DNA from: Dillenia suffruticosa
Lineage: Eukaryota; Streptophyta; Magnoliopsida; Dilleniales; Dilleniaceae
DNA: 64,000 nt
Direction of reading: 5' to 3'
NCBI GenBank assembly: GCA_033439265.1
Contig: JAVTVX010000002.1
Coordinates: forward strand, 16,829,674-16,893,673
This document shows, piece after piece, positions 24,701-37,296 of the stretch. The notes beneath the pieces are model-generated. The model was not told the origin of the DNA. It did not search any database and saw only the letters and a program-made list of their open reading frames with translations. The stretch's first letter is position 1, and each line of letters starts with the position of its first letter. Both the position numbers and the translations under genes were made by a program.

Positions 24701-27700
24701 AAAGCAAACAGTTAATAAGGTAAGATAGAATTGCATGAAAAAAAATAGCATTTCCATGATGTGATGAAGCAACAAACATAAACAAACTCAGAGACAGAAC
24801 TCCTTGATGATTGTTGTAATGCACCAGATATCCATTATCAAATGCATTAACATTAATTAACCACGAGTCAAAAGGTGAATTTGTCACATCTCGATTGTCA
24901 CGAATTAACTACATGCCAAATAGTGGACTATAATCATAAGCAGACTTGCATTATATTTAAATCAAACTTCATACTGGAGAAACTATGTAGAGATGACCTT
25001 ATAAATTATATGACACACTGACCTGTATCCAAAGCTGAGATTGAACACTATCTCGAGATCCAGCAGTAACAATCCCACCCATAACTGGAGTAGAAGGAAC
25101 TTTTCCGCGCAGTGCAGGAATAGAGGATGAAGTTGCAGCACTCCAGTAGTCCATTCCAATATTTAAGTTTGTTGTAGGACCAGGAACACCCGGTGGACCT
25201 CCAGCTGCCATTGGCACCAAACTAATTCCTTGATTTAGCATTGTTGTTGTGGCAGGAAACCCATTCTGAGGACCATGCATGGAATTACCATTCTGGGATG
25301 TGTCAGCTGTAAGAAGGATATTGTTATATCTTTCATCATATAAAAGAACAAAGAAAAGGTTTATACCACAAGAAAAAATAATACAATTACAACAAACCTT
25401 CCAATGATTCTTGTCTGCCAGTCTTTTGCTGTGAGTCCTGCAGAAACAGCAAAGAAACTCGGTATGAAAATACACCCTATGTCCATTGCAGACAGTTGCC
25501 ACATGCTAGATTTTTAACATATCTGACATTAAATAAATAAATAAAATAGCTAAAATTAAATAAAAATAAAACAAAAAAACAACACTTGTGATTCATATTC
25601 CTGAAATGCTTTTCCATTTGGTAGCAGTTTCCCCTAAATAGTGTTATCCCTTTGGTGGAAAATAAAGAAACAATCTCATTAAAGCACATGGGATGCAACG
25701 CAAAACAAGAACTCAATACCACTATGCATACTAAACTGAATATACAATGTCTCAGATAGTATCATAATTGAACATAAGTTCCACAACACTTTTGGATTGA
25801 AAAAAGTGTCTGCAAAAAGGGTGAGAGAGATGTCTTAGAGGAGAGTCTGTTGACCATGCAGGTCATAAAGAGAAAAGGTAGTTCTAAATATTGTTATCAT
25901 ACATGATTATTTAACCTTAAAAGCCCTGTCCAGCAACAAAAGGGGGTTGGATGAGTGGATAGAGGAAAACATTCAAGCTAAACTGAGAATTAGGAACCGT
26001 AACCAAGACATCAAAAAGCATGCTTATTTTAACCTCAAAGCCTTTTGTAGCAACAAAAGGGGGTTGGATGAGTGGATCCCAAAAAATGCCCAAGTTCAAC
26101 TAAGATTTGGGAATTATAATTGAGCTATCAAAAAGCATGACTGGCTTCCTCTATCCCTTCAAAGATCCGAGATTCTGCCCCTCCAACAAAACCAGACAGC
26201 TAGATGAGTACAAAAAGTGTCTTCTTATCCGTCATCTATGAACTTTCGAGAACTACCACCAAGACCAAAGCCCAAACCTATTCCAATATAAGACCCCGAG
26301 CTGCATATTGTAAATATGAGGCAATTCTTAGATAGGCACCTAACAATTGCAAATACATGCTATTAACCGAAACAACCCATCTTCAGAGTTCTTTGAAGAA
26401 GAAATATCTCCCACTTTACATCAAACAACCCAAAAAGAAAGAAATATTTAAGAGAGAGAGAGAGAGAGAACACCAGCACTAACAAGAATCATGGCATCCC
26501 GAACAGCCATCACAGAAGCAATCTTCTTATCCCCACAGTGTAAAAAAATGAAAACAAAAACCACAACAACCAACTCCCATTGACACAGCCATCTTCTTCT
26601 CGCCTTCCCAACTAATTTAGCTACACCACTTCTGCCTCCATAGAATAGATTATAAAAAGTCCCAACCTTGATGCAAAATGACAAGGCAATCATTTTTCTT
26701 TTTGCATGATGTAATGCCATGCTCAGAAGTACCATGTGAATGTCCAGGTATTGGTCTATCTGTTCACAGTATTTGTCTTGTAACATATCCACAACAAGGT
26801 TTCAATGCACAATAACCATCAAATAATGCTGCTGATATTAACACACATGAATCACTAAGGAAGCATAAGCCCCATGATTGGGAATGATACTGCATGAAAC
26901 ATGAGTAAGGCAACAACATTGCAATTTCTTCATATATGATTACGTAAGAAAATATACATTTTTCCTGGCAATTGGACTTTAACCCACCATCAGCCCCAAA
27001 AAGCATCGGACAAATTTTAAAACTATAAAAGACATAATAGAACAGATAAACTAGGATCATCCCAAAATACATGGAGAAAATATAGGATTCAAATAGCATG
27101 AGACGATGGGAGAATTTATTCAACATCATTACCATTTCAAGAATTTTATAGCAGAATATCTAAACATTGGAAATTTGATGGTCATAGTCCCAGAATTAGA
27201 TGCAATAGCATTATGTTTCATCAGCAATATGTAACGGAACTAGTCATCATAATTGAAGCAGATATTGCTCTTGCAGGTAATGGTCATTCCATATCTCTAC
27301 GAGATCATCACATTGGAAATACATAGTTTTTAAATCATCATGGTCACAGCTACTTCCTCCCAGCCGTGGAAAACCAATGTAGGTCACCACTTTTAGCAAT
27401 TTAGACATTCAGCATGTTATTATATTAAAATCACATATTTGGGACTTCCAAATTGAAGCAGAACACTGAGATAATCTTGCACCAAATAGATTAGTGAAGC
27501 AGTTTTGGCCAGGAAAAGAGGTCTAAGGGTGGAAGGCTTAAGCTTATGAAGAGCACTCTCTGAAGTGTCCCCATATAGTATATGTCTTTATTTCCTATCC
27601 CATTCTCAGTAGCTGAAAAGATCAAGTCTATTCAGAGAAAAGTCTTGCCCAGAGAAGAACATGTTCAGTTTGTTAAATCGGGAGGCTATTAAACTCCCAA

Positions 27701-30700
27701 TTAGTTTGAGGAGTTTGGGGATGAAATCCATGGTTGAGTTTAACAAGGCTCAACTTGGTTAACCACCTTGGAGATTCACAAAGGAATGGGATCATGGGGA
27801 TCAGCAACGATTCCATGGAAATGAAGTATGGGATAGGCTACAATGGTTGGATGACAAGAGAGGATAAGGGTAGCCATATAATGGCAATATAGAAGTAGAT
27901 TAGGGGAGGTTGGTTTGTGTAGTTTCTTGAACGGCATCAGCTTCAATATTGGAGACACAAAGAGGGTGCTTATCTGGAATGACATACAGTGTGCAAGTTG
28001 TCTTCTAAAAGTTCATCTCCTAGATATTTCTGAATAAAGATTAGAAACCCTTTATATCTTCTTGTATATCCTCTTTGGGGGCTCTATACAATGAACTACA
28101 AGTTTCATTAGACTTGAGAATGAAGAACTGGAGAGAAGCTTCTTAAAGGAACAGGGATACATCTATCCAGGAGGAAGTTCAAAATGTGGAAAGGTTCTAA
28201 CATGATTTTCCACAAAATTTTCTCCTGGAAAATTTGTGATGAAGTTTTAGAGCTAAGAAGGCTCCCCATGTTCCTCCAAAAATTCTGCAGGAGTTTGCAT
28301 CTCCTCCATCTTTGCTTGGAAGTTCCAACTGTCCATTTTTTTTAACTAGGAAGCTCGTATGAACAGGTAGCCTCTCAGCAAGAGGAACCACAAGTCTATG
28401 GATAAGTTGCTGCTTCATTACACATGCGCTAATCTTTACTGAGGGATGTTGATTTCTTGCCTTCATATCATGTACTACTAAATCTACACATAACAGAGTG
28501 TGGACATGGAGGATTATAAGGAGTTTAAGGTGAAGAGCAATAGAGATACTTCTTGCTATTTTCTATCGGTATGGACAGAGCATAAAGGAAAGTTTTCAAT
28601 GGCTGAGACCCATGTCCTCTTTCCTTAACAGTTTGACCTCTTTCCTCAATGGTCTTCTTTAGGCTCTTTTCTTTTGGTATTCTTTTCGAGTTTTTTGCTT
28701 GATGTTGGTATAACTAAAAATTTTAAGTAATGGCGTCGTTAACTTTGTAGTATCAGGAAAAACTCCAGGACAAAATCATATAGCAATTTTGATATACAGA
28801 TAACCCATTGTAATTTATATCACACAGCTTTATTTACTTAATGTTCATCTTTCACATATAGACCCATTTGATTCAAGACATGACTAGTTCTCACAGATCG
28901 CACCCCTATTAAAAAATTCCTAAAATAGCATAAATGAGAATTTAGTACTTTGTCTTTCTAAAACTTCTGTGAAATGCTGAGGAGCAGATCTAACTTCTAA
29001 GGCAAGCACAAGACTATCTTTTGCAATTTGAGTAGCAAAAATGATCCTAATCTGTCCATCTTGACATTTTCAGACCACATCTTATACAGGTAAATATGTC
29101 CATGACCAAACAGCAATGGCCTAGATTGAATTGACAATGACCCTGATAGATTATGGCAAAACAAGTTGTTGGCATCTAACAAAAGAGGGCAAACTTTTTA
29201 TCCTGGCAACAGCAGATGCAAGAAGATGAGAATATGCTACAAACTAATTTTACCATTCCATCAAAGTCCTTTACAATTCAATCTGGCTATAGTCATGGAG
29301 GAATTTCATGTATATAATTATATTTATGGCACCATATATTGAAGAAAGTTAAAAAATTTCAGGAGGGATGAGATTGGGATAATTTCTGTTATTCAAGACT
29401 CAAAAGATAGTGTAGTCTTCTGCTTACCATTTAGGTTAGATCTGCTTATCAAAGCAGAAGTTTCAGGAAGATACTGTCTGCTAAATTCTCATTTATGGTA
29501 CTTGAGGGGTTGGGGAGGAGAAAAAATTATAACTGGTCATGTGGGGCAGGACACTTTTTTGTTTCTTTTTTTCTTTGGGGGCGAAGTAGGAAGTAGAATG
29601 TTGTTGACACATGCTAATGACTGGGAGTTGGAATGCTTCTAGTCCTTCAATTTTTTGGAAGGGATATGTGGAACATGAGACGAACAGCCTGCTGGTTTGG
29701 AAAGTATGCATCTGGCAAGTTGGAGGTTCGAGGTTTCATAATTCTTTGTAGAGTAAACATCCTGAACAAGACTTTTTCTTTTTATAGAAAGCATTCTGAG
29801 CAAGATAATGTGCCTTTTCATGGAAAGGAGTGGGAGAAATTAGCTCCAAGCAAGGTGGAAGGGAAATGAGGAATTGGAATATTGTCATTGAGAAATGCTA
29901 TTGACTGGGAGTTAGAAAGCTTCTAACCCTTCAACTTTTTGGAAGGAAATGTGGACCATGACACTAACCCTTCTTCAACTTTTTGGAAGGAAATGTAGCA
30001 TGACAGGAACACCCTGTTGGTCTAGAAAGCCATGTGTCTGGGAAGTTTGAAGTTGGAGGTTTCTACAATTCTTTGTATAGTAAGCACCCTGAGCAAGATT
30101 TTTTCTTTTATTGGAAGCATCATGAGCTAGACTATGTGCCTTTTCATGGAAAGGTGTATAGAACACACTAGCTCCAAGTAAGGTGGCCTTTACCAAGTCA
30201 TAAATGGTTCGGTGGCAAATTCTAACCAAGGAGAATCATAAGAAGAGGGGCATGTGTGTGGTGAATTGGTACCCCTTATGTAAGAATGACGAGACCACGT
30301 TCTTCTCCATTGTCCTCAGACAAGATGTTTGTGGGTGATTGTCTTCAGGACAGTTCACATCCACTGGGTGACCACTAAAAATGTGTATAGTGAGGTTTGG
30401 GTTTGGAATGGTCTATGGTGGCGAACAAATTGTAGCGAACTTATTCAGCTAATCCCCCATGCTAAACTTTAGCTAGTGTGGAAGGAGAGAAATTTTTTGG
30501 TTCAAAACCTCCTCCTTTTTGTTGTCAGGTCACTTTTTTTTTTGGCATCTGTTGAGGTTGCTGTTATGTTTGTTATTTAATGCTACTTTAGGTTTTAAGG
30601 GTGAAAACACTTGATGATTTTATATATATAATATGAGCTTTTTCTTGTCTTTCTTATAATAGCACACAAAACTATTGAAAAAGAACAAACCAAGCAGAAC

Positions 30701-32807
30701 AGAATTAGGAAATGATGGAAGAAGTTGCATGATACTTACATTCTGAGAATTTGCATCACTTCCATCACTTGAACCTTCACTTGCACTCTCAGCGCTGCAG
30801 ACAAAAATGGACTCAGATATTACCAACCGAAGTACCAGCATAAGCATAACATGATACAGCTAGAACAAATTATATATGGAGTCCCAGATAGGAAAGCTCT
30901 TTAGTCTCTGGACTCAAACTTGTAAAGGCCAATCCAGTATACAACCACATTCTTGAATTTCTTGCTCAGACATTCAACCAATTAAAATGAGATTATCCAC
31001 TATGACTTAAAGAATAACATAGTGACTAACAACACATCATGACTTATGACATCCTCCAACATGTTAACTGTACCTTTTGGAATATGCTCCATTAGCAGAT
31101 GCTCCAATTTTTCCAGGGTCATTCTTGCCGGTGATCGTATTCAAACTACCTAAACTTCCTTTTGATCTTTTGAGGGGCAGTTTTTCCCTGGCTTCCGATG
31201 GCTTTCCATCTGCTTCACTGCCAGGAGTATTGCCCTACATAAATATTAAAAATTGAATTTGTATACTTTCAACCTGGCCACAGAAAAAAAATAAACAAAT
31301 AAAGAGAGACCAAATGGAAAAGTCATCCAAAAGAAAATTACTGAGGCCTCAGCAATCCCATTTGGAGAAGGCATTGCAAAGGGACTGAAAGGATAAGCTC
31401 CCTGGTCAATAGAAAAGTGAAATGAGAGAACAGGGGGCAAGGTATACTCAAATGTATTGCAATTAAGCATCAGAAAAAGGAATATACCGGAGGAATTGAT
31501 GGGTGAGCATATATGCCACCATGTGGATACATTGCGACATATGGATGTGGTGGAGTGCCATAAGGAGGCATAATGTGCTGCAGATTGTAGTAACTTTAGA
31601 ATGCAAGTATACAACATTTACAACATGCATTAGAAATAAAAAATGATAAATACTGATTATTTTGATATCGAAAAGTCCAAAGTTTGTTTCAGCTTCTACT
31701 TTCTTCCACTTCCAATGATTAAGTTAAAAATGTCTAAAAATTTACGACACGACCTAATATGTCAACTATTTTCTCCACATAGAACTAGAGTACAAAAAGA
31801 ATGCACAATATTACCTAAAGCACAGCAAGAAAAGTATCCCTAACAACAGATGTACATAAAAATGCCAAATGCATCATACTATAACATCCGCAAAAGCAAT
31901 TGACCTTTTCGTCAATGAATAAGTTACAAAGATGGGCAAACCAACCTAGAAAACCCCAAAAATAAGAAAGAATATTTAATCAATTCAATTCGGGCCAAAG
32001 TTACAGATTATCCAACACATGCATAAAGAATCCGGGAACTCTTGTTGAGCGGCCCCAACTAACTAAACCATCTATATCATTTTCTCAAGGACAATTTATA
32101 ACCTGTAAGCTTAGGTAAGCCCATGAGAAGTAGCAACAGATGTTCCAAAGGTGGTTGGTCATTTAAAAAAAATGCTTATGCAATGGATTCGATTTTCATT
32201 TCCAACTCTACAATATGCCTTATCTGAAATCCACCAAAGTATCTCCTCTTTCACCAATATTCTTAGTTCTTCTCCCACATTTGGAACAAGATTCACATAT
32301 GTGTTTACCTACACAACTTTTCTCAGTTTTCAGAATGCTAATCAAAGAACCATATGCTAAAATAAACATGTTCTTTAAATGCTTGAATCAATATTTCGAT
32401 GGGCCCAACAAGAAAAACCCACATTTAAACAGGTTACCTGAACTCCCCACATGTAGGGATGAGCCTGGGGACTCGAAGCTAGGAAGCTATGATGTGGCAT
32501 GGGAGAATACGCCTGTTTCAAACAAAGTAAGTTCCATATTAACACAACACTTAACAAGTAATTTCTAACAAAAAGACCATACGGCAAACAGCTTTCAACT
32601 GCAGCACCTGAAATCCAGACCAGTCCGGATTAACCGTCCCAGTGCTAGTAGCTGAAGATTGCTCCTACAAACCACATATATACATTACAATCAAATTCTA
32701 AGATGATATACGCTTAATACCAATCAACTCAACTAGTGATAGATTTAAACCTGTGTCGTCGGAGACTTCGATTCCTTTGCCGTTTTGTCCATTTCACTGC
32801 TTCCCAT
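18779..32807 (-). CDS. bZIP68: G-box-binding bZIP transcription factor (bZIP16/bZIP68 type)
   Basis: Group G bZIP factor; relatives bind CACGTG as homo- or heterodimers with GBF1-3 and act in light, ABA and redox responses. Twelve exons on the minus strand: 32807-32751, 32664-32608, 32512-32438, 31577-31488, 31401-31342, 31234-31074, 30794-30740, 25437-25398, 25306-25023, 20129-20052, 19963-19838 and 18892-18779; all GT/AG and in phase, 398 residues. The Pro-rich MFMR region includes [14 protein letters not shown] and [17 protein letters not shown] (residues about 30-125), then a Ser/Asp-rich stretch [16 protein letters not shown]. The basic region [17 protein letters not shown] is at about 299-315, followed by a Leu zipper in exons 10-12. 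Cys322 in AECDELAQ corresponds to the redox-sensitive Cys reported for Arabidopsis bZIP16 (established, from memory). bZIP16 and bZIP68 are a recent pair in Brassicaceae, so this gene is probably co-orthologous to both; the symbol follows synteny. Introns 7 and 9 are 5.3 and 4.9 kb. Confidence 0.95.
21430..22950. other. pyrimidine-rich segment in bZIP intron 9
   Basis: Inside the 4.9-kb intron 9. It holds GA and CT tracts (21625-21672), a near-perfect direct repeat of about 42 bp at 22090-22165 (the unit reads CTATTTCTnTAAAAGAAACTC) and a 145-codon plus-strand frame (22034-22471) that is Ser/Leu-rich through CT-rich DNA. The frame has no recognisable domain and I do not call it a gene. Confidence 0.4.
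25906..26144. repeat. tandem duplication, ~120-bp unit, in bZIP intron 7
   Basis: Two head-to-tail copies, about 25906-26023 and 26026-26144. Both contain AGCAACAAAAGGGGGTTGG, then ATGAGTGGAT and ATCAAAAAGCATG. Non-coding. Confidence 0.85.
27480..30600 (+). mobile_element. decayed L1-type LINE, antisense to the bZIP gene
   Basis: Plus-strand translation, broken by many stops and frameshifts, gives remnants of the C-terminal part of plant L1-like polyproteins. At 27660-27870: [18 protein letters not shown], then a WRF motif and WLDDKRG. At 29615 and again at 29900: a DWELE-type motif. At 29700-29870: GK-E-V-FI-L followed by VPFHGK and LAPSKV. At 30170-30420: KVAFTKS, then the zf-RVT-like Cys/His region and [18 protein letters not shown]. 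This order (reverse-transcriptase C-terminus, then zf-RVT) is that of L1-type elements. The element lies wholly in intron 7 and explains much of its size. The limits are estimates. Confidence 0.65.
29605..30195 (+). repeat. tandem duplication inside the LINE remnant
   Basis: A segment at about 29605-29868 is repeated at about 29885-30195 in the same orientation. Shared landmarks are TGACTGGGAGTT, TTTTTTGGAAGG or TTTTTGGAAGG, ATTCTTTGTA and ATGTGCCTTTTCATGGAAAGG. The second copy has an extra 45-bp internal repeat of TTCAACTTTTTGGAAGGAAA. Confidence 0.8.
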
Positions 32808-32840
32808 CTTTCAATTGCACTGACTTCACTTGGCTAATTC

Positions 32841-32894
32841 TTACCAGTCATGCATGCAAGTAAAAAATTGATCACAATTGCCAATCGACGACAT
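32841..32894 (-). other. possible 17-codon upstream ORF of the bZIP gene
   Basis: Minus-strand ATG at 32892-32894 runs in frame to TAA at 32841-32843 and ends 33 nt before the bZIP start codon. A second ATG overlaps it in another frame. A GT-AAG donor-like site sits at its end, so a 5' UTR intron could remove part of it. Group G bZIPs are not known for conserved uORFs; whether this lies in the mRNA is unknown. Confidence 0.3.
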
Positions 32895-35301
32895 TCAAAA
32901 TCAAAACCCTAATAAAACAAACAGGAATTCAACAATTTGACAAAAAAAAAATAAAAAATGGCATCGTGACAATGGAGAATCCAAGTCAGCAAAAACAAGT
33001 ACCCCAATCGATTAAAACATGGATACGTGTTGGAGAGAGAGGGAAGGTGATTCGAATTATAGTAAAGAGTGAAGAAACTCTTTGTTTGAATCAGAAGTGG
33101 GATGGACAAGGGAAGATTCCGGAAATCAATCGATCGGATGGAAAATTAGGGCAAAATTCTAAAGAGATTTGACATTTTTGTTTGCGAATCGATTAAAAAT
33201 GCGAAAAGAAGATAGAGAGTTTTCGATTTGAACAAAATTAGGGTTCGTGTGTTGCGAAAGGATTGCGATTGTGGTCGTCGAGAGTCGTTGTCCAGAGAAT
33301 TTTTCTTATTATTATTATTATTTTATTTTAACGTGATTTCGAGGGGCTTTTTTGTTTTTTAAAACCTGCAGCTGTTCCTCCCTCTCTCTCTCTCGCTCTC
33401 CCCCGCCCCCCCCCCCCGCCCGGGAGGTAATTTTCATGGACCGGTTGGTCAAGCCGGGTCCATTACCGGGCAAGCTGATGTGGATCCACAACGCATTGAT
33501 TTTTTGAGGGGTTTTTATTTTTGTCTAAATATACAATAATGACTCTTTTTTGGGTTCAATCAGAGACTTCTTTGGGCGACAAGGGTAACCGTGCCTCGTA
33601 CGGTCACAATAAGTCATAATGCCCACTAATTGAGATTATATTAATTTGTGTAAAAATAATAAATTACTATCTTTATATATTTAAATAACTATAGTTGAGT
33701 GTTTTTTAATATCAAGATTTAATATTTAAATTTTTATAAATATATATAAAAATCATAAAATCTAAAATTTTTTGATCGATCGACTCTTAATAACCCACTT
33801 GTCTATCCAATATTTGAAAAATTTTGCAAATCTTTGGACGTGAGCAAAACGAGGCACATTTAGATTTTAATAAGTATTGATCAGACCCTTTGATGACATG
33901 ATTTAAAAATAATAGAAGTATGCAAAAACGAACAACCACTGAACTTAACCCTTGCTTTGTGAGACCACAAGGCTTGAGCTCAACAAGCTATAATTTTGAA
34001 AGAAAACTAATATCAAGTCTAATCTTAAAAAATTTTGACCCAAATGGAGCAAATCTACTTGTTAAAAAATACATGAATGATCAACCCAAAGGTGACTCGC
34101 TACATGGTTGGCTAATTAGGTCAAGTGGTCTCCACCCCAAAAAAAAAAGGGTCCTCGTGTCTAAATTTGAGATAAATATGAATTTTTTAAACTAAATATG
34201 CTACTCAGTCATGCGTAAATTGGGTCGGATTAAGTTTTTACAAAGTTTGATACACTTCGCCAAGATTACCGATAGATTTCGAGATTTAGCATAGTTATTT
34301 GCAAAATGCTTAAGTAACTCCGTTTTAAATGTTTTAGACAAAGTTAATTCAAAATTTCAAAATAAGATATAAGAAATAAAATCAATATAATATTACATTG
34401 TTGGATTCACATCAAAAATTTAGAGTATTATGTTAAGAAAATACTGATATAAAATTGATCTGAATTTCATAAATTTAAAAATTAATTGATAATTTTCATT
34501 TTTGAAATGAGTGTTGACGTTGATATCATTTTATTCGTTTTAAGCATTCTTTCTCTTTTTCAATAAATTAAGATCTATAGATAAATAGGATCCGAACAAA
34601 AAAAAGATCAAAATATACTTATTTACAATACAGTCCTTTATCGATCAAAATGGAAAAACTTAATTTAAAATCAATTCAACATACCACATGAATTGAATAG
34701 TGCCAAGATATGTGTGATTATATGGTGTATTTGTAAGGTTCTTGGTAGAGTGAGTTGAATGGAATCAAACTACGTAGAGGTTCAACCTATGTGTTTTTAG
34801 GGTTTTGTAGTCAGCCCAACAACTGCACCTTTTTTTTAGTTGGGTACAGGAAATGGAGAAAAGGGAACATGAAGAAAAAACCTAACGGAAGAATATAATT
34901 AAAACTCAACAAAATATTTGATCGGTCCAATAATCTTTAAGAAGGGGGACGGAAGAAGCAGACCCTTTCTTCTTTATTCTAGCCCAGGAGACCAAAAACT
35001 TCACTTTCTTGTATGTTTCTTCTTCTTCCTCTTCCCTCTGAGTTTGAGATGTCAAGAATTCATCGGACAATTGGCGGACATCACCATGAAGATAGATGAG
35101 ATTATATCCCTCAGAGTCGAATAAAGCATACAAAAATGAAGGGACACAAAAGCGGACCATCTTCGTGGAAAAACAAATGTGAATGGTACTGCCGTGGCCT
35201 ATGAAGGCCCCAAGACCAAAAATAGCTTGCAAGGCAACGGACCCTACCACTTGAATTACTTTATTTATTTATTTTTACTTCATTTCCAATTACAGACTTG
35301 T

Positions 35302-35318
35302 CACGTGACGGACACGTG
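35302..35318. promoter_or_regulatory. twin G-boxes (CACGTG x2) upstream of the DnaJ gene
   Basis: CACGTG at 35302-35307 and again at 35313-35318, with centres 11 bp apart (about one helical turn), 86-102 bp upstream of the ATG. Both are palindromic ACGT-core elements bound by group G bZIPs and bHLH factors. The motif spacing is seen directly; binding is inferred. Confidence 0.6.
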
Positions 35319-35403
35319 CTCATTATTCCCCGACGAACAAAATCGTCCCTCTCCCTTTGCCCTTTACCGCACGCGCGCGCTCTCTCTCTCTTGTCAGAAA
35401 AAA

Positions 35404-35859
35404 ATGGCGACGAAACCAAAAGAGGAAGAAGAAGCACTGCGACTGAAAACCCTAGCAGAAGAGAAATACAAGCTCTCCAACCTCAAATCCGCTCTCAAAT
35501 ACGCCAAGAGAGCACAGCGTTGCGCTTCATCTCTCGACAAAATCTCCGAAATGGTCACCGCCTTCACAATCCTCAAGGTCGCTTCCAAAAGATCCTCTTC
35601 CCAGAACCCTAACATCGATCGCGACTGGTACAAAATCCTCGACGTCGAACCCTTCTCTCACATTAACACCATCAAGAAGCAGTACAAGAAGCTCGCTCTG
35701 ACACTGCATCCTGACAAGAACCCTCTGGAAGCTTCCGAGGAAGCCTTCAAGCTCGTCGCGGAAGCCTTTCGGGTTCTCTCTGACAAGATTCGGAGGAAGG
35801 AGTATGATATGAAGCTGAGAATTGCTTTGCAGTCGGAGAAGGAGAAGACTGCTAGGGAA

Positions 35860-35920
<61 letters not shown>

Positions 35921-37296
35921 TTGGAGTAGGAACGTTTTGGACGGCGTGTTCGACTTGCCGTTTGCTGCATCAGTTTGAGAGGAAGTACGTTGGGCATAAT
36001 TTGATTTGCCCTAATTGTAAGAAGAGTTTCTTGGCTGTTGAAGCTGATGGTGGAAAGGATGGTGGTGATGATAATTGTGAAGGCGAAGATAAGGTTAGTG
36101 ATCAGGCTAGTCGTACGAAGAGTGTGAAAATGAGTAGTGTTGGAGAGGTTTTGGAGAGGTCAAGGACTAGGAATGAGAGTTTTGAGGTGGAGACTAGCGT
36201 TCAGAATAATAGGATTTTGAGGGATAGATCGAAAATTGGGGATTGGAAGACAAGGAAGAGAGAAATTGGATGGAATTCAGAGCCCAAAAGGGCGAAAATT
36301 GTCAAGGAGAAGACATTGGCGGAAATGCAATTGGAAGTTATGCAAAAGATGCAGAAAGAGAAATTAAAAGCCAAGGGAAAGGTGGTGAACGCAGCTCCGG
36401 CAAAAGTGGTGGAGAAGAAGGAGAAAGGAAGGAATGTGAAGGAGAAAGGAAGGGATGTGGAGAAAGAGAAGCAAAATGAGAAGAAGAGAAGTTCAGGATT
36501 GAGAAGTGAAGGAACGGAGATAATGGCAAAAGAGGATGAAAATAAGGAGAAGAGACGACGGGGGATGAAAAGTGAAGGAATGGAGATAATGGCTGTGGAA
36601 GATTCGGATTTCTATGATTTTGATAGGGATAGAATGGAAAGGAGTTTTAAGAGAGGACAGGTTTGGGCTGTATATGATGATGATGATGGAATGCCGCGAC
36701 ATTATGCATTAATTGATGAAGTTGTGTCTGTTTATCCTTTTAAGTCGAAGATGAAGTGGTTAGACCTTCAGACCAATGGCAACGAGGGGTTAATTTGTTG
36801 CGAAAGGTTGGGTATCCATATATCATGTGGTAGATTCAAGATTGCTAAGGAGACAATTGTTGATTCTGTAAATGTATTCTCACATTGTGTGGAGTGTGAA
36901 AGAGCCGCCCGGGAGCTTTACCGGATTTATCCCAAGAAGGGTTCTGTGTGGGCTCTTTATTATGAAGGCCCATTGGCTGTGGAAGGGAGAAATTCATCAG
37001 TTAAAGATAGTCGGCGATATGATATTGTTGTGGCTTTGACTAGCTATAGTGACATACATGGGTTAAGCATGGCATATCTTGAGAAAGTTGATGGGTATAA
37101 AACAGTATTTAAGAGACGGGAGGTTGGTTATAATGCTATTAGATGGATAGAGAAGGATGACGTGAGGTTCTTTTCACATCAAATACCTGCAAGGAAGCTT
37201 TCTGAGGCAGAGGCCCCCATTAAGTCTAAAGACTGTTGGGAACTTGATCCAGCTTCTCTACCTCCTGAATTGCTTACTGTTAGTGGGGGGAAGTGA
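35404..37296 (+). CDS. J-domain protein with zinc ribbon and DUF3444
   Basis: Intronless, 630 residues. Start: ATG at 35404 in an A-rich context; the frame is open further upstream but that part is promoter-like and CT-rich. The N-terminal helix (EEALRLKTLAEEKYKLSNLKSALKYAKRAQ) is typical of this plant class. The J domain spans about 72-137 (DWYKILDVEP to RRKEYD) with HPD at 102-104, which stimulates Hsp70 ATPase. A run of 21 Glu follows (152-172), then a zinc ribbon with CSTC (182-185) and CPNC (202-205). The middle is basic and Lys/Glu-rich, probably nuclear and disordered. DUF3444 covers about 400-610 (FKRGQVWAVYDDDDGMPRHYALI, then GSVWALYYEGP). The founding family is uncharacterised apart from the co-chaperone inference. 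The GAA repeat encoding poly-Glu may vary in length. Arabidopsis At2g35540, next to bZIP16 (At2g35530), is, as I recall, a related DnaJ gene, which would fit an ancestral bZIP-DnaJ pair. Confidence 0.93.
35857..35919 (+). repeat. coding (GAA/GAG)21 repeat, poly-Glu
   Basis: Twenty-one Glu codons, mostly GAA with three GAG interruptions, between the J domain and the zinc ribbon. Confidence 0.95.

Larger units (their letters stand above)
32808..35403. other. divergent spacer between the bZIP and DnaJ genes
   Basis: A 2.6-kb bidirectional promoter region. The bZIP side (32808 to about 33300) is probably 5' UTR and core promoter; a (TTA)n tract lies at 33306-33325 and a CT/C-rich tract at about 33375-33425. 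33500-34860 is AT-rich with no gene. The DnaJ side holds two G-boxes and a CGCGCG/CT-rich start region just before 35404. Confidence 0.6.

Noticed and set aside
35179..35403. Longer DnaJ N-terminus from the upstream ATG at 35179
   Set aside because: This part contains the G-boxes and a CT-rich probable start region; MATKPKEEEE fits the family start.
35527..35997. 156-codon minus-strand frame with a poly-Phe run
   Set aside because: Antisense shadow of the DnaJ gene; poly-Phe is the reverse of the GAA repeat.
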